The position numbers and the translations under genes are program-made. The notes under the pieces were generated by a model. The model had not been told where the DNA came from. It was given only the letters and a program-made list of their open reading frames with translations, and did not search any database. A stretch of DNA of 64,000 nt from Zoogloea sp044344315 (GTDB lineage: Bacteria > Pseudomonadota > Gammaproteobacteria > Burkholderiales > Rhodocyclaceae), in NCBI RefSeq assembly GCF_044344315.1, contig NZ_JBIJDC010000012.1, positions 1 through 64,000 of the forward strand, in the 5' to 3' direction. The stretch's first letter is position 1; each line of letters opens with the position of its first letter. Positions 19,701 to 25,331 of the stretch are shown here, one piece after another.

Positions 19701-21877
19701 GTGAAACGTCCAAGACCATCACCATCACCGTGGCCGGCGACAACACTGGTGAAACCGCCGAAGGCTTCTCGGTGGTGCTCAACGACGCGGTGGGTGCCAC
19801 CATCCTCGAAGGCACCGCCAGCACCCTGATCGGCAACGACGACACCGGCCTGACCCTCACCGCCATCGGCGGCAGCGAGAAGTACGAAGGCGATACCGGC
19901 GTCACCAACTTCACCTACCGGGTCGAACGCCTCGGCAACAACACCGATACCGTCACGGTGAACTGGCATGTGGAAGGCGTGGGCAGCTACCCGGTCACCG
20001 CCAGCGACTTCGTCGGCAACGCGCTGCCCAGCGGCAGCATCACCCTGGCACCGGGCGAAACCCTCTATGACATCCTGATTCCGGTCTCCGGCGACAATGT
20101 GCTCGGCCCCGACCAGAACTTCCGGGTCGTGCTCACGGACGCCGTCGGCATCGACCTGATCGACGATCAGGCCGCCGGGGTCGTGCTCAACGACGACAGC
20201 CAGTTCAGCGTCACCGCCATCGACACCAGCCTTGAAGAAGGCAATAGCGGCGGCACCACCGCCTTCCGCTTCACCGTCACCCGTTCCGGTGCCGATGAGC
20301 TGGCCGCAAGCATCAACTGGCAGGTGGGAGGCAGCGGTTCGGCCCCCGCCAATGCCGCCGACTTCCTGGGCGGCGTGCTGCCCCAGGGCACCCTGCAATT
20401 CCTGGCGGGCGAAACCAGCAAGGAAGTGGTCATCCAGGTCGCCGCCGACACTGTGGGCGAATCCGACGAGCAGTTCTCGCTGCAACTCAGCAGCACCGGC
20501 GGCGGTGTCACCGTCAATCCGCTGCAGTCCAGCGCCTCGGCCACCATCGTCGGCGACGACATGGCCGTTACCGTGCTGGCCTTGGACGTGGATAGAGCCG
20601 AAGGTGCCAGCGGCGCCACTACCCCCTTCACCTTCCGCGTGCTGCGTGCCGGGCCGGACAGCGAGGCGGTCACCGTCACCTACAGCATCACCGGCGCCGT
20701 CAATGCCGACGACTTCCTGACCCCGCTCACCGGCACCATCAACCTCGCCGCCGGCGTCAGCGAAAGCCTGTTCAGCCTGCAGGTGCAGGGCGATGCCGTG
20801 CGCGAAGGCGACGAGGCCTTCAGCGTCACCTTCAGCCACCCGGCCATCACCGGTGGCACCACGGTGCTGGCCGGCACCGTGCGCGACGACGACCAGGGCC
20901 TGCAGCTCACCGCACCGGTCAGCATCACCGAAGGCGACGCCGGCAGCAGTTCGGCCACCTTCCAGCTGACCCGCGGCGACACCAGCACCACCGAAACCTT
21001 CTACTGGAAGATCCTCGGCGGCGCGGCGCACAGCGTGGATGCCGGCGACTTCGCCGGCGCAGCCTTCCCCACCGGCAGCGTCACCTTCAACGCCGGCCAG
21101 AGCAGCGCCAGCTTCAGCATCGACATCGCCGGCGACACCCTGGTGGAAGGCAACGAATCCCTGCTCGCCATGGTCACCTCCAGCGCCGCCAGCCCGGTCG
21201 CCCTCACCTCGGCAACGGCCCAGATCATCAACAACGATCTGGCCGGTGGCGGTAATGACATCCTCTCCGGCACCTCCGGCGAGGACAGCCTGCAGGGCCT
21301 GGGCGGCAGCGACGTGCTCATCGGCTACGCCGGCGCCGACCAGCTCCAGGGCGGCGAGGGCGATGATGTGCTGACCGGTGGCAACGGCGCAGACACCCTC
21401 AACGGTGGTGCCGGGGCCGACCGCTTCCACTTCGAAAGCCCGAACGACGGCATGGACGTGATCAGCGACTTCGTCGCCGGCACCGACAGCCTGAGCTTCG
21501 ACAGCGGCGCCTTTGGCGGCCTGGGCAGCCTCAGCGCGGTGTCCCAGTCCTTTGATACCGATGCCCTGACCACACTCGAGGCCCTGGCCGCCCAGGGTGA
21601 CGCCAGCGTGTACCGGGTCGGCTTTGCGGCCGGCAGCTTCCAGTTCGGCACCGGCGGCAGCGGTCAGCTCGACGAGCTGGAGGCGGCCATCACTGGCGGC
21701 GAACACAGCGGTGCGGCCTTCTTCCTGATCTCCAACGGCGACGTCACCCGCCTGTACTATGATGCCGACACCAGTGCCGGCAGCGATGGCAGCGGGCTGG
21801 TTGCCCTGGTCGAACTGGCCAACCAACCGCAGGCCGACACCCTGCCGGCCGACGTACTGGCACCGCAACCGGTCTGA
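4703..21877 (+). CDS. Giant Calx-beta/RTX adhesin secreted by type I secretion (5724 aa)
   Basis: A very large secreted surface protein. ATG at 4703 with AGGAG 9 nt upstream; no signal peptide. Residues 1-70 are helical and Ala/Gln-rich; 70-266 is a Gly/Ser/Pro-rich linker. From about 267 to 5510 there are about 43 consecutive Calx-beta-like modules of 105-150 residues, each opening with an SxxEG strand, carrying a GDxxxExDE calcium-type motif, and closing with a NDD signature. A short RTX block (about 5515-5575, four to five GGxGxD nonapeptides) and a roughly 150-residue C-terminal tail follow, as expected of a type I secretion substrate. I saw no cysteine. Calx-beta and RTX modules bind Ca2+ and stiffen outside the cell. 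Likely role: cell-surface or cell-cell adhesion and biofilm formation. No LapA-type N-terminal retention module or LapG-cleavable di-alanine site is evident, and no lapD/lapG genes lie in this window. Confidence 0.93.
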   Translation: MADQTNPQIDTLARAIQIVTDFLAGRPQQGVASLEQAIARAEAALVKAGLSPAAAKDMSQQILLSTGGRDAGSPFNPSEIARNLLGDRLPSFLQGGDGLRPPGSNPADGFGGQGNPFNPSQGDSGPRSSQSGSQFAPPAPLDSTYRPEITGLTGEGSGTQSGPMAPERTQLTGDATGSGIPRPGTPTELSVLTLDGMNPGVLGGSSSGTGSGLASQGTGGVTGGGLGVFSTFTAGDGNGTGASLFSGIGGTPPTNNTGRPGSSEPAPSVTITESHLTVSAAQPSVLEGDTGSGGVLVFVLTRDNPFTAASVQWSVAGIDAAQLADGAVNGTATFAAGQTEARITLTLTGDRVVEAGQTVELSLQAPTEGLIIDQATAATQVVDDDGTVSISANQASVIEGHSGTTRTLSYTVVRSNSQAASSVDWQIDGMDAADFGGTLPAGTLQFAAGESTKTIEITLTGDRDIEADEALGVVLSNPGANLTLGTERATTTVINDDGSFNISANQVSVNEGDQGSTQFVTYTVTRSNAVGSDQVNWTASGLDAADFGGTLPSGTLNFAPGETSKTIQLPLAGDRQVEADEVLTVSIGGSGIPPDSATTTVVNDDGSVSISADQASVVEGFTGDTRTLTYTVTRTHSGTANSVDWSVSGLNAADFGGTLPSGTVNFAVGETSQTITLTLTGDGTPEANEVLTVTLGNPGANLSIGTASAVTTILNDDATVNISAVSTSIAEGGEADTRTLTFNVVRDIGLNASTVDWSVSGLDAAAFGGTLPSGTVSFGIGETSKTITVSFTGDHVIDVDKSLTVTLANPGQSLGIGVGTAGTTVLNDDATVSIAAVSVDVPEGDEGDTQTLSFTLTRDNGLAASTVDWAASGLDAADMGGPLPSGSVSFAVGELSKTVTVQIVGDRSIEPDETLTVTLSNPGPNLHLGTDSASTVVLDDDSLVSISANAVQVLEGDTGTQTQVSFTISRADGSATSSVDWSVSGLPAADFGGTLPAGTVNFAIGETSRIITVSYAGDRIVEPDAVLTATLSNPQGNLRLGDASASTNIINDDVGFSLIGDTLSVVEGANGAQVALTFHVTRSETFGQEADISWRFVRVGVRAADSNDFVGGQDALGGNEGLPSGSIHFGAAEISKTVTVYVQGDALQEYDETFGIVLVNPPPGVQIINGEAYGNIYTDETLFNVAAVTPSSLEGNGTGGRQAFNVTRAGDLSQPGSIGYSITGYGESPTTADDFAVGQALTGTVSFAAGESSKLVYVDLSGDSVLEGFETFAFTLNPLNANTQIDVGTALAVIDPDDQAIAIVARDAVRKEGSTVDQPQLFAITRVGDLSGSATVDWQVNGSGANPINAADFGGTLPSGSVTFAPGQSEILIQITPSPDSHLETREDFTVSISSSTPGAMVLQGSAIGIVLNDDSGFVLDGTALTTNEGNSNGLRQASFTVTRSGDLTVVASVDWALEFAALNGVDASDFLVGTSFSGTLEFGRGVNSLVVNLPLTPDHGVEADEGFTVRLSNPSAGAEISIGESAGLVRNDDVVLTLLPSAAIEEGSGGLTELRYTVQRSGDLNGSDTITYSVTGSSGSPVDGTDFVGGVLPVGSITFAAGESSKEIVLQIASDSDLEATEGLTLTLGSPEPGATVANASTTGTVLNDDHLFNIAVQTGTANEGVNGGSTNLSYVVTRNGDLTRSGQVAWSVAGSGGAPANATDFIGGVLPSGVLDFAAGEASKTITLEVSGDYSDESDETFTVNLSSPATGSTIGTGSAAGTIVNDDTGLAISATSTALVEGDSGTQAHTFTVTRTGITTGTTTVDWALTGSGGQPVNAADFGGTLPSGSLSFAPGVLTQTITVYSSGDTTVESTESFTISLSGADGNTEIVTPSATGSVVADDIGISISAGTASVLEGSAGQSRVLQFTVTRSGDTASPVIIDWAASGMDADDFGVGTPLSGSLSFAANETVKVISLTQTGDDLNESDETLTVTLSNPVGNPAHDRTYITTTTASTDVTNDDSTFGITANTPSQAERNTGDGAYTDFTFTVTRGGDLSLTQDIDWLLQLPGGASSASIGDFITGQDLLGSNGGLPSGTVNFAAGASTATVTVQVKTDDQVEVDESFSIVLQPAGANTALTGTTASATITNDDTGFSIAATDADKAEGQSGSTTYTFTVTRAGFVEDAATVDWVVTGSGASAANAADFGGSLPGGTLSFAANETTRTISITVASDLDVELDEGFTVTISNAKLSDDTPQTIVDATATGRIVNDDQSFSVSAANAAIAEGNSGTTQIAYTVTRSGDLSVAATVDYTVTGSNGATTGDVAGGVLPTGTLTFGVGVSELAVTFNVSGDTVAEANDETFTLTLGNPSANTTLGTSTASTVINNDDTNFVLSAPANTAEGGSGTTPVVFTVTRVGDTGGSGSVTWALSASAGLTTADFVGNQDALGTNSGLPSGTVTFAAGETSKTITLNVQGDLTLESDETLQVVLGTPVNGTIQPGDGSKSTTLLTDDDNFSISTATTTRSEGNTDSTVTYTVSRTGSLDGARDLTWTISGTNGFATGTDLAAGQASTGTVSFADGQTSATIVVNIKGDSTVESDETMTVTLSNAPANSNIVTAAASTVLTNDDAGLTITPLLADKNEGNSAYVDYTFTVSRSGNGSQVSTVNWAVDAGIANAVNGTDFYSSQPAGVSKDGNGIPYGSLTFASGETSKTITLRIAGDSTLEVDETLRVNLSNPSSGTEILGGTADGYVRNDDAEFNITAGTATVVEGDNGHTGTALTYTVTRTGYLSQTNTVNWGVGHTTTNINDFTNGINTNITPSGTLTFNSGVTTQTITVYAYGDTGVGSIENNETFNLNLSGANAGSSIGATGSYTSTLQNDDTQITASIDDMRVAETVAGQSTTFSVTFTRSGDLNKASSLNWAVQGTSVYDTEENNWSSTVDGSDFGGSLPSGTVSFANGETSKTVTITVSGDDAVENDEWFQIALSGGSGVDQVTTVHNDPRINGGNAFYNADHMGGFVADNAQYNNTTSGYLFGEIERDEALFDLGDRANTGETASFSYVNSKLEADTLADGGPSDDYVEHVFAVRRTIATSGTAWVEWKLGTSVSGYVATDLADFQPGQDSLNNNGGYASGRLNFADGQEWGYIKVYTTRDNAGEYDEAFRVYLTGTSGGSSFNSNPDGNGYNNNFLVLTNDDTRFDASANDVTEGNIITYTVTRQGDTRGTDTVDWSLTLPGAETTNEGNTNTGSWYKLDPSDISGVTTSNGTATFNAGAWTGTLTFEDGETTKTISVQTVDDSWTETWREELGIVLTGANNIDAGEANHDLETASTGYTDTARIYDNEPDPLISVSVDKSSEFEGTGASDNATGNTVTFTVTRTDQGGRDGALNYPTTVAWRIDGNYINWGSASGSAEVMTFGGDAASVTEPYFNQTYGLVNFAAGETTKNVVVTYHGDRYVEDNRTLTFTVLNPDDAEHWPLYTDAYGPANIDNTQASVTTTLRNDDIRLWINGWDTYNGTGDGSYYSGVNTSAYEGNPLTFSVIRGGRLDSDIVVSYTLTHGTTAAGDFLYTSGNITLAAQATAYGTYTYNISLADILNDDVTVENNETFTLRLTAPGDTTGSAVRFQSYYLDSGNSYTSPTNTLDLSGTIFDDDTTYNLTPTSTSLVETDQGANQTFSFDVTRSGTGYSGAATLRWRVEAVGGNPTNTADFTSTDSLGNNGGLPSGTVSFANGVLTANFNVLVKGDLIAENNETFRVVIYEDVLTSASPNITNTQNLATSTLTVLTDDTGISIADSSIVESDSNQTMNFTVTRTGDLSGASSMTWTLFNGTTAAGDFSGATTGTVNFAAGESSKTISVTVVGDTDPEANETFTVQLGSLSGIDEAIDVNAAATITNDDSAFAIAGTTASTAESSAQTFTITRTHSTNQNQTITWSVLTGGANGTVDGADFGGSLPSGSVTFAPGEMSKTITITPTSDTTPETDESYTVQIALGTGTTGDSISTATATGTIENDDAVFHVAATQATIQEGHSGTTNLTFTVTRGGDTSGAGSVDWKLSSASANTADFATGDSLGTNGGLPSGTVSFADGESSKTITIQVVGDLSVESDESVTVTLSNASGGQIQTATAVTDILNDDATIAISALSAAKAEGNSGTTAYTFTVTRSGYLGEAETVNFAITGTGINPADGADFGGSLPSGTLTLPAGQASVTLTIQVSGDLAGEPDEDFTVTLSDPSSGVTITTATADGTIQADDVVFDVSAPVTALEGNPGDTTHFDFVVTRSGNLSASQTLDWSVAGIGADPTSAGDFDATSGSITFAAGETSKTIQVPVKGDYAGESNESFRLSLTGPNGVVFTHSTADATITDDEASLRISGTTATRVEGHDGTTTDLTFTVTRSGNLGLAATVDWTATAGTADAADFLGGVLPSGSLSFASGELSKTITVTVQGDVEVEGNENFTIDLSNASIGADIITGSATGTITSDDVEWSVTGFSIPAVEGDGASHDFVFRVTRSGGTAATTLDWSVAGSGANAADTADFFNGFFPNGTLSFAQGVMSQDIVVQVAGDSQLENNEGFTVTLAAPTDSLTHSFASQSADATLVNDDDVMSIATLAADGAESSGAPGTLSFTVTRTGSTAGSSSVGWRIVHGDTDADDFVATSGTVNFADGQDSAVLNIAISGDRNVELAEGFSVELYNPGTGSTVDAGASTAAGIIRDDDVDLALSATIGTAVEGDTGNPGQLSFTVTRSGDLSVSTSVNWNVVAGSAVAADFPGGILPSGTVSFAPGETTQTILVDLAGDGLDEGTQDFTVQLSGQSAHADITSNNVIGTITDDDDTLTVSAVSASHPEGNSGTTAFTFRIDRSGTSTGAASVEWNAAGSGLRPVGNGEFVSQTGTVTFADGETSKEFTVYVNADTLGEYDETFSVSLGNPSYGSTAAATTATGTVINDDAVLLIAADAPATPEGDTGEETPFTFTVTRSGDTSVTSSVLWEVIPSGANPANTQDFGGVFQSGAVAFGIGETSKTITITVAGDNTGETAEGFSVVLNDAVGATILEGTASTLIGNDDTGLTLTAIGGSEKYEGDTGVTNFTYRVERLGNNTDTVTVNWHVEGVGSYPVTASDFVGNALPSGSITLAPGETLYDILIPVSGDNVLGPDQNFRVVLTDAVGIDLIDDQAAGVVLNDDSQFSVTAIDTSLEEGNSGGTTAFRFTVTRSGADELAASINWQVGGSGSAPANAADFLGGVLPQGTLQFLAGETSKEVVIQVAADTVGESDEQFSLQLSSTGGGVTVNPLQSSASATIVGDDMAVTVLALDVDRAEGASGATTPFTFRVLRAGPDSEAVTVTYSITGAVNADDFLTPLTGTINLAAGVSESLFSLQVQGDAVREGDEAFSVTFSHPAITGGTTVLAGTVRDDDQGLQLTAPVSITEGDAGSSSATFQLTRGDTSTTETFYWKILGGAAHSVDAGDFAGAAFPTGSVTFNAGQSSASFSIDIAGDTLVEGNESLLAMVTSSAASPVALTSATAQIINNDLAGGGNDILSGTSGEDSLQGLGGSDVLIGYAGADQLQGGEGDDVLTGGNGADTLNGGAGADRFHFESPNDGMDVISDFVAGTDSLSFDSGAFGGLGSLSAVSQSFDTDALTTLEALAAQGDASVYRVGFAAGSFQFGTGGSGQLDELEAAITGGEHSGAAFFLISNGDVTRLYYDADTSAGSDGSGLVALVELANQPQADTLPADVLAPQPV
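5501..21240 (+). repeat. About 43 tandem Calx-beta-like modules within the adhesin gene
   Basis: Protein-level repeats of mostly 315-375 bp. I counted modules by their closing acidic motif (NDD, DDD, TDD, ADD and similar) followed by a beta strand and an EG motif. Recurrent internal phrases are DFGGTLPSGT, GETSKTI and GDxxxExDE. Modules between about 13320 and 15620 are longer and irregular. The repeats are clearly related but diverged at DNA level; I saw no long exact DNA repeats, so the array looks old rather than freshly expanded. Confidence 0.85.
21242..21427 (+). other. RTX nonapeptide block and start of the C-terminal secretion tail
   Basis: Encodes about residues 5514-5575 of the adhesin: GGGNDILSG, GGSDVLIGY, AGADQLQGG, EGDDVLTGG, NGADTLNGG, AGADRFHFE. 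These are glycine/aspartate nonapeptides that form a Ca2+-binding beta roll. The next 150 residues include DVISDFVAGTDSLSFD, a phrase common just before the uncleaved C-terminal signal of type I substrates. It supports assignment of the adhesin as the cargo of the neighbouring exporter. Confidence 0.85.
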
Positions 21878-21965
21878 GCCCGGGCTCCACCCTGGCCCCA
21901 CGCCTGCCCCGGCCTCCCGCAAGGGACGCCGGGGCAGTGTCCGATGAACCCACCCCCGTGAACCG

Positions 21966-23654
21966 ATGAACGAATTCTGGCGACGCCTCGCCCTCCACCC
22001 CCGGCTCCGGCTCGAGCTCTTCCTGTCCTCGCTGCTGATCAACCTGCTCGGCCTCGCCGGCTCGCTGTACAGCATCCAGGTTCTCAACCGTTACCTGGCC
22101 CTGGGCATCGACACCACCCTGCTGACCCTCACCGTCGGCGCGCTGATTGCCGTGGTCTTCGAACTGGCCCTGCGTTCGGCACGCCTGCGCATCGCCCAGT
22201 GGCTGTGCGCCCGGGCCGATGCCACCCTGGGTGAGGCGGTTTTCGAGAGCAGCGTGCGTGGCCAGTACGCCCTGCTCGAACAACTGCCGGTGGCCGCCCG
22301 ACGGGAGATCCTCTCCGGCCTCGCCACCACCCAGCAGAGCTTTGGCGCCACCAACGTCGTGACCCTGCTGGACGCCCCCTTCGCCTTCGTATTCCTGTTC
22401 GTGCTGGCCCTGCTCAACCCCATCCTGGCCCTCACCGCCCTGCTCATCATGGGCGGGGTGGCCCTGGTGTCCTTGCTGGCCCAGCGGCGCTTGCGCGAGC
22501 CCATGGAGGCCCAGAGCCGCAGCGCCATCCAGCTCGCCGGGCACCAGCAGACCCTGGCCGCCGGCACCGAGATGGTCCGCGCCTTCCAGGCTGCCGGCCC
22601 CCTGCGCGAACGCTGGGATCAGTGCGGGACGGAGCTCGCCGGGCTGCGCGCCACCCTCAACAGCCTGCAGAACACCATCCAGAACGCCAGCTATGCCGGC
22701 GGCGTGCTGCTGGGCATGCTGGTGATGGCCATCGGTGCCCGGGAAGTCCTGGCCGGTCGCCTCGACGTTGGCACCCTGATCGGCGCCAACATCCTCGCCG
22801 GCCGGGCCCTCGCGGCCCTGACCCGGGCCCTCGGCCTGGGCGAGGCCATCGGCCGCGGCCAGCGCGCCCTCGACCTGATCCGCCAGCTCTGCGCCATTCC
22901 CCAGGAGCGCAGCGACGGGGTCTCCCTTGGCCACTACAGCGGCAGCCTGCGCTTCGAGGATGCCGCCTTCGCCTACCCCAAGCAGCCCACCCCGATCTTC
23001 GAACACTTCGACTTCGACCTGCCCGGCGGCGGCGTGGTGGCCGTGACCGGCGCCAACGGCACCGGCAAGACCACCCTCGCCCGCCTGCTGGTGGGGCTGC
23101 TGGAACCCACCCGTGGCCGCCTGCTGGCCGACAGCATGGACCTGCGCCAGGCCGACCCGGGCTGGTGGCGCAGCCAGGTGGCCTACCTGCCCCAGGAACC
23201 CCTGTTCTTTGACGGCACCCTGCGCGAAAACCTGGTGGTGATGGCCCCCGACACCCCCGACGACGAGATCCTCGCCTTGTGCCGGGAGCTGGGCGTGGGG
23301 GCCTTCGTGGAAGGCAGCAATGACGGCCTGAGCCTGGTGCTGCGCAATGGCGGCAACAGCATTCCCCTGGGCATCCGCCGCCGCCTGGCCCTGGCCCGGG
23401 CCCTGCTCGGCAAGGGCCGGCTGGTGGTGCTGGACGACCCCACCGAGGGGGTGGACGCCGACGGCTGCAAGGCCATCGCCGCCATCCTCAACCGCCTGGT
23501 CAAGGCCGGCCACAGCCTGGTGGTGATGAGCAACGAAGGCTTCATCATCTCCGCCGCCCAGGCCGTCATCGATCTCAACCAGAAGCCCCAGCCCCGCGTT
23601 GTCCGCGCGCCCACCCCGCCCGCCGTGGCCGCCGGAGGAAACACCCATGACTGA
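21966..23654 (+). CDS. Type I secretion ABC exporter with degenerate ATPase motifs
   Basis: A 562-residue half-transporter: six-helix ABC membrane domain (about residues 15-300) then a nucleotide-binding domain (about 325-540). It lacks an N-terminal C39 or C39-like domain. Walker A is intact (GANGTGKTT, Lys368), and a Q-loop is present (YLPQEPLF). Three elements deviate: the signature region reads IPLGIRRRLALARA (466-479) instead of LSGGQ, the Walker B end is LDD (Asp490-Asp491, Asp where the catalytic Glu normally stands), and the H-loop has Asn523 (MSNEG) instead of His. Only one exporter gene is present, so a homodimer would carry these changes at both sites. The reading frame is intact and flanked by its partners, so it is unlikely to be a pseudogene. 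Overlaps the next gene by 8 nt (ATGACTGA). Confidence 0.9.
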   Translation: MNEFWRRLALHPRLRLELFLSSLLINLLGLAGSLYSIQVLNRYLALGIDTTLLTLTVGALIAVVFELALRSARLRIAQWLCARADATLGEAVFESSVRGQYALLEQLPVAARREILSGLATTQQSFGATNVVTLLDAPFAFVFLFVLALLNPILALTALLIMGGVALVSLLAQRRLREPMEAQSRSAIQLAGHQQTLAAGTEMVRAFQAAGPLRERWDQCGTELAGLRATLNSLQNTIQNASYAGGVLLGMLVMAIGAREVLAGRLDVGTLIGANILAGRALAALTRALGLGEAIGRGQRALDLIRQLCAIPQERSDGVSLGHYSGSLRFEDAAFAYPKQPTPIFEHFDFDLPGGGVVAVTGANGTGKTTLARLLVGLLEPTRGRLLADSMDLRQADPGWWRSQVAYLPQEPLFFDGTLRENLVVMAPDTPDDEILALCRELGVGAFVEGSNDGLSLVLRNGGNSIPLGIRRRLALARALLGKGRLVVLDDPTEGVDADGCKAIAAILNRLVKAGHSLVVMSNEGFIISAAQAVIDLNQKPQPRVVRAPTPPAVAAGGNTHD

Positions 23655-25056
23655 CCATACCCTGGCGCCCGACACCCCCCCACCGGCCCCCGGCCGCCTG
23701 GACCGCATCCTCGGCGCCTTCGAGACCCACCCCGTGCTATCCCGCGCGGTGGCCTTCCTGCTGCCGGCCCGCCAGGAGAACGGGCTGCCCACCGACGCCC
23801 TTTACGGCAGCCGCCTGACCATCCGCCTGGTCGGCCTGCTCCTCGGCACGGTGCTGCTATGGTCCTTCTTCTTCACCCTCGACATCGCCAGCCACTCCAC
23901 CGGCGAAGTCACCACCGCGGGCCAGACCAAGCTGGTGCAGCATCTGGAAGGCGGCATCGTGCGCCGCATCCTGGTGCGCGAGGGACAGACCGTGAAGTCC
24001 GGCGAGCCCCTGGCCGAAGTCGAGCGCAGCGCCGCCGAATCGGACATGCGCGAGCTCGAGGCCCAGCTCGGGGGCCTGCAGATCAAGGCCCTGCGCCTGG
24101 AGGCCCAGCTCGCCCGCCGCTCGGACTTCAAGGTGCCCGCCGATCTGGCCAAGCGCTTCCCCGACCAGGTGGAAACCGCCCGCGCCCTGCTGCTTGCCCA
24201 GAAGTCCCGGGTCGGCTCCAGCTACGAAGCCCAGTCCCAGAAGATCAGCCAGCGCAGCGCCGAACAGGCCGAGCTGCTGGCCCGCCGGGCCCACACCGAA
24301 AGCAAGCTGCGCCTGCTGATGCAGCAGATCGAGATCAGCCAGAAGCTGCTCTCCGAGGGCCTCGCCAACCGCTACGAGCACCTCAACCTGCAGAAGGAAG
24401 AGGAGCTCGCCCGCGGCACGCTGAAGGAGATCGATGCCTCCCTGCGCCGTGTCTCTGCCGCCCAGAAACAGGAGGACGCCTCCCTGCGCTCCCTCGACTC
24501 CGGCGACAGCGAGCAGTTCCAGAAGGATCTGGCCGACACCCGCCGGCAGATCGCCGAAGCCCAGGAACGCATGCGCAAGTTCTCCGACACCCAGGACCGC
24601 CTGGTGGTGCGCTCTCCCATCGACGGGGTGGTGATGACCCTGCACGTGGTCACCGAGGGCGGAGTGATCCAGCCCGGCGGTACCCTGATGACCCTGGTGC
24701 CCGCCAACGAGCCCCTGCTCATCGAGGCCAAGCTACCCATCGGCGACATCGGCATGGTGCGGGTCGGCCAGGACGCGCGCATCCAGCTGGTTTCGGCCGT
24801 GGCCCGGGGCTTCCAGCCGATCAAGGGCAAGGTGGTGCATATCAGCCCCGACTCGGTGCTCGACGAACAGAAGATGCCCCACTACCGGGTGCGCATCGCT
24901 CCCGACAGCAACGCCTTCGATCACCGCGGCACGCGCTACCCGCTGATGCCCGGCGTGCCGGTAAGCGTGGCCATCCTGACCGGCGAGCGCAGCCTCTTCG
25001 GCTATCTGGCCGGCCCGATCACCGACGGCTTCCACATGGCGTTTTCCGAGCCCTGA
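23647..25056 (+). CDS. HlyD-family periplasmic adaptor of type I secretion
   Basis: A 469-residue membrane fusion protein linking the ABC exporter to the TolC-like channel. One transmembrane helix near residues 58-80 (LVGLLLGTVLLWSFFF), the N half of a lipoyl/barrel-sandwich domain (GGIVRRILVREGQTVKSGEPL), a long coiled coil (about 125-310), then the C half (VRSPIDGVVMTLHVVTEGG) and a beta-barrel domain. The ATG at 23647 is chosen because GGAGG stands 8 nt before it and it overlaps the exporter stop; an upstream in-frame codon at 23599 lies inside the exporter gene. Last gene of the cassette. Confidence 0.93.
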   Translation: MTDHTLAPDTPPPAPGRLDRILGAFETHPVLSRAVAFLLPARQENGLPTDALYGSRLTIRLVGLLLGTVLLWSFFFTLDIASHSTGEVTTAGQTKLVQHLEGGIVRRILVREGQTVKSGEPLAEVERSAAESDMRELEAQLGGLQIKALRLEAQLARRSDFKVPADLAKRFPDQVETARALLLAQKSRVGSSYEAQSQKISQRSAEQAELLARRAHTESKLRLLMQQIEISQKLLSEGLANRYEHLNLQKEEELARGTLKEIDASLRRVSAAQKQEDASLRSLDSGDSEQFQKDLADTRRQIAEAQERMRKFSDTQDRLVVRSPIDGVVMTLHVVTEGGVIQPGGTLMTLVPANEPLLIEAKLPIGDIGMVRVGQDARIQLVSAVARGFQPIKGKVVHISPDSVLDEQKMPHYRVRIAPDSNAFDHRGTRYPLMPGVPVSVAILTGERSLFGYLAGPITDGFHMAFSEP

Positions 25057-25150
25057 CGGGGGCAAGGACGCTGAAAAGGGCGTGCCCATGGGGTCGATCC
25101 ATTCGACCTTCTCGCGCTGATGACCGGCAAGGCGCCGACCAAAGTCCGTG

Positions 25151-25265
25151 GTCGAATAAATTGGCTATGTTCGGGTTAGGTATGTAAATACGATCCCCGG
25201 CAGGCCTGCCGGGCCCGGAGAGCCTTACTTGTCAGAGGGAAGCGCTTCCCGCAGTTTTCGCGAAC
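25151..25265 (+). repeat. Dispersed 115-bp intergenic repeat, copy 1
   Basis: Matches 28759-28873 over the same 115-bp length with about a dozen differences, and 25882-25964 more loosely. Contains the core TTAGGTATGTAAATACGATC, a 16-bp perfect palindrome CCGGCAGGCCTGCCGG (25197-25212), the phrase GGAGAGCCTTACTTGTC and the perfect palindrome GGGAAGCGCTTCCC (25237-25250). Lies about 95 bp downstream of the HlyD gene. Function unknown; structure suggests a REP-like element. Confidence 0.85.
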
Positions 25266-25331
25266 GTAGTCAGTTCACTCCCTTCGACCTTGAACCGGTG
25301 AGCCCTTACGGGCGGCTTTCCGTTGTACGAC

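Noticed and set aside
5501..21240. Repeat array considered as CRISPR or VNTR
   Set aside because: Repeats are protein-level, 315-375 bp and diverged; no short identical repeats with unique spacers.
16922..22087. Minus-strand open frame of 1721 codons opposite the adhesin and exporter genes
   Set aside because: Same antisense artefact; it crosses the boundary of two well-supported genes and has no motif.
21966..23654. Exporter gene as a pseudogene
   Set aside because: Motif changes are substitutions in an intact frame of normal length, coupled by overlap to hlyD; nothing else suggests decay.
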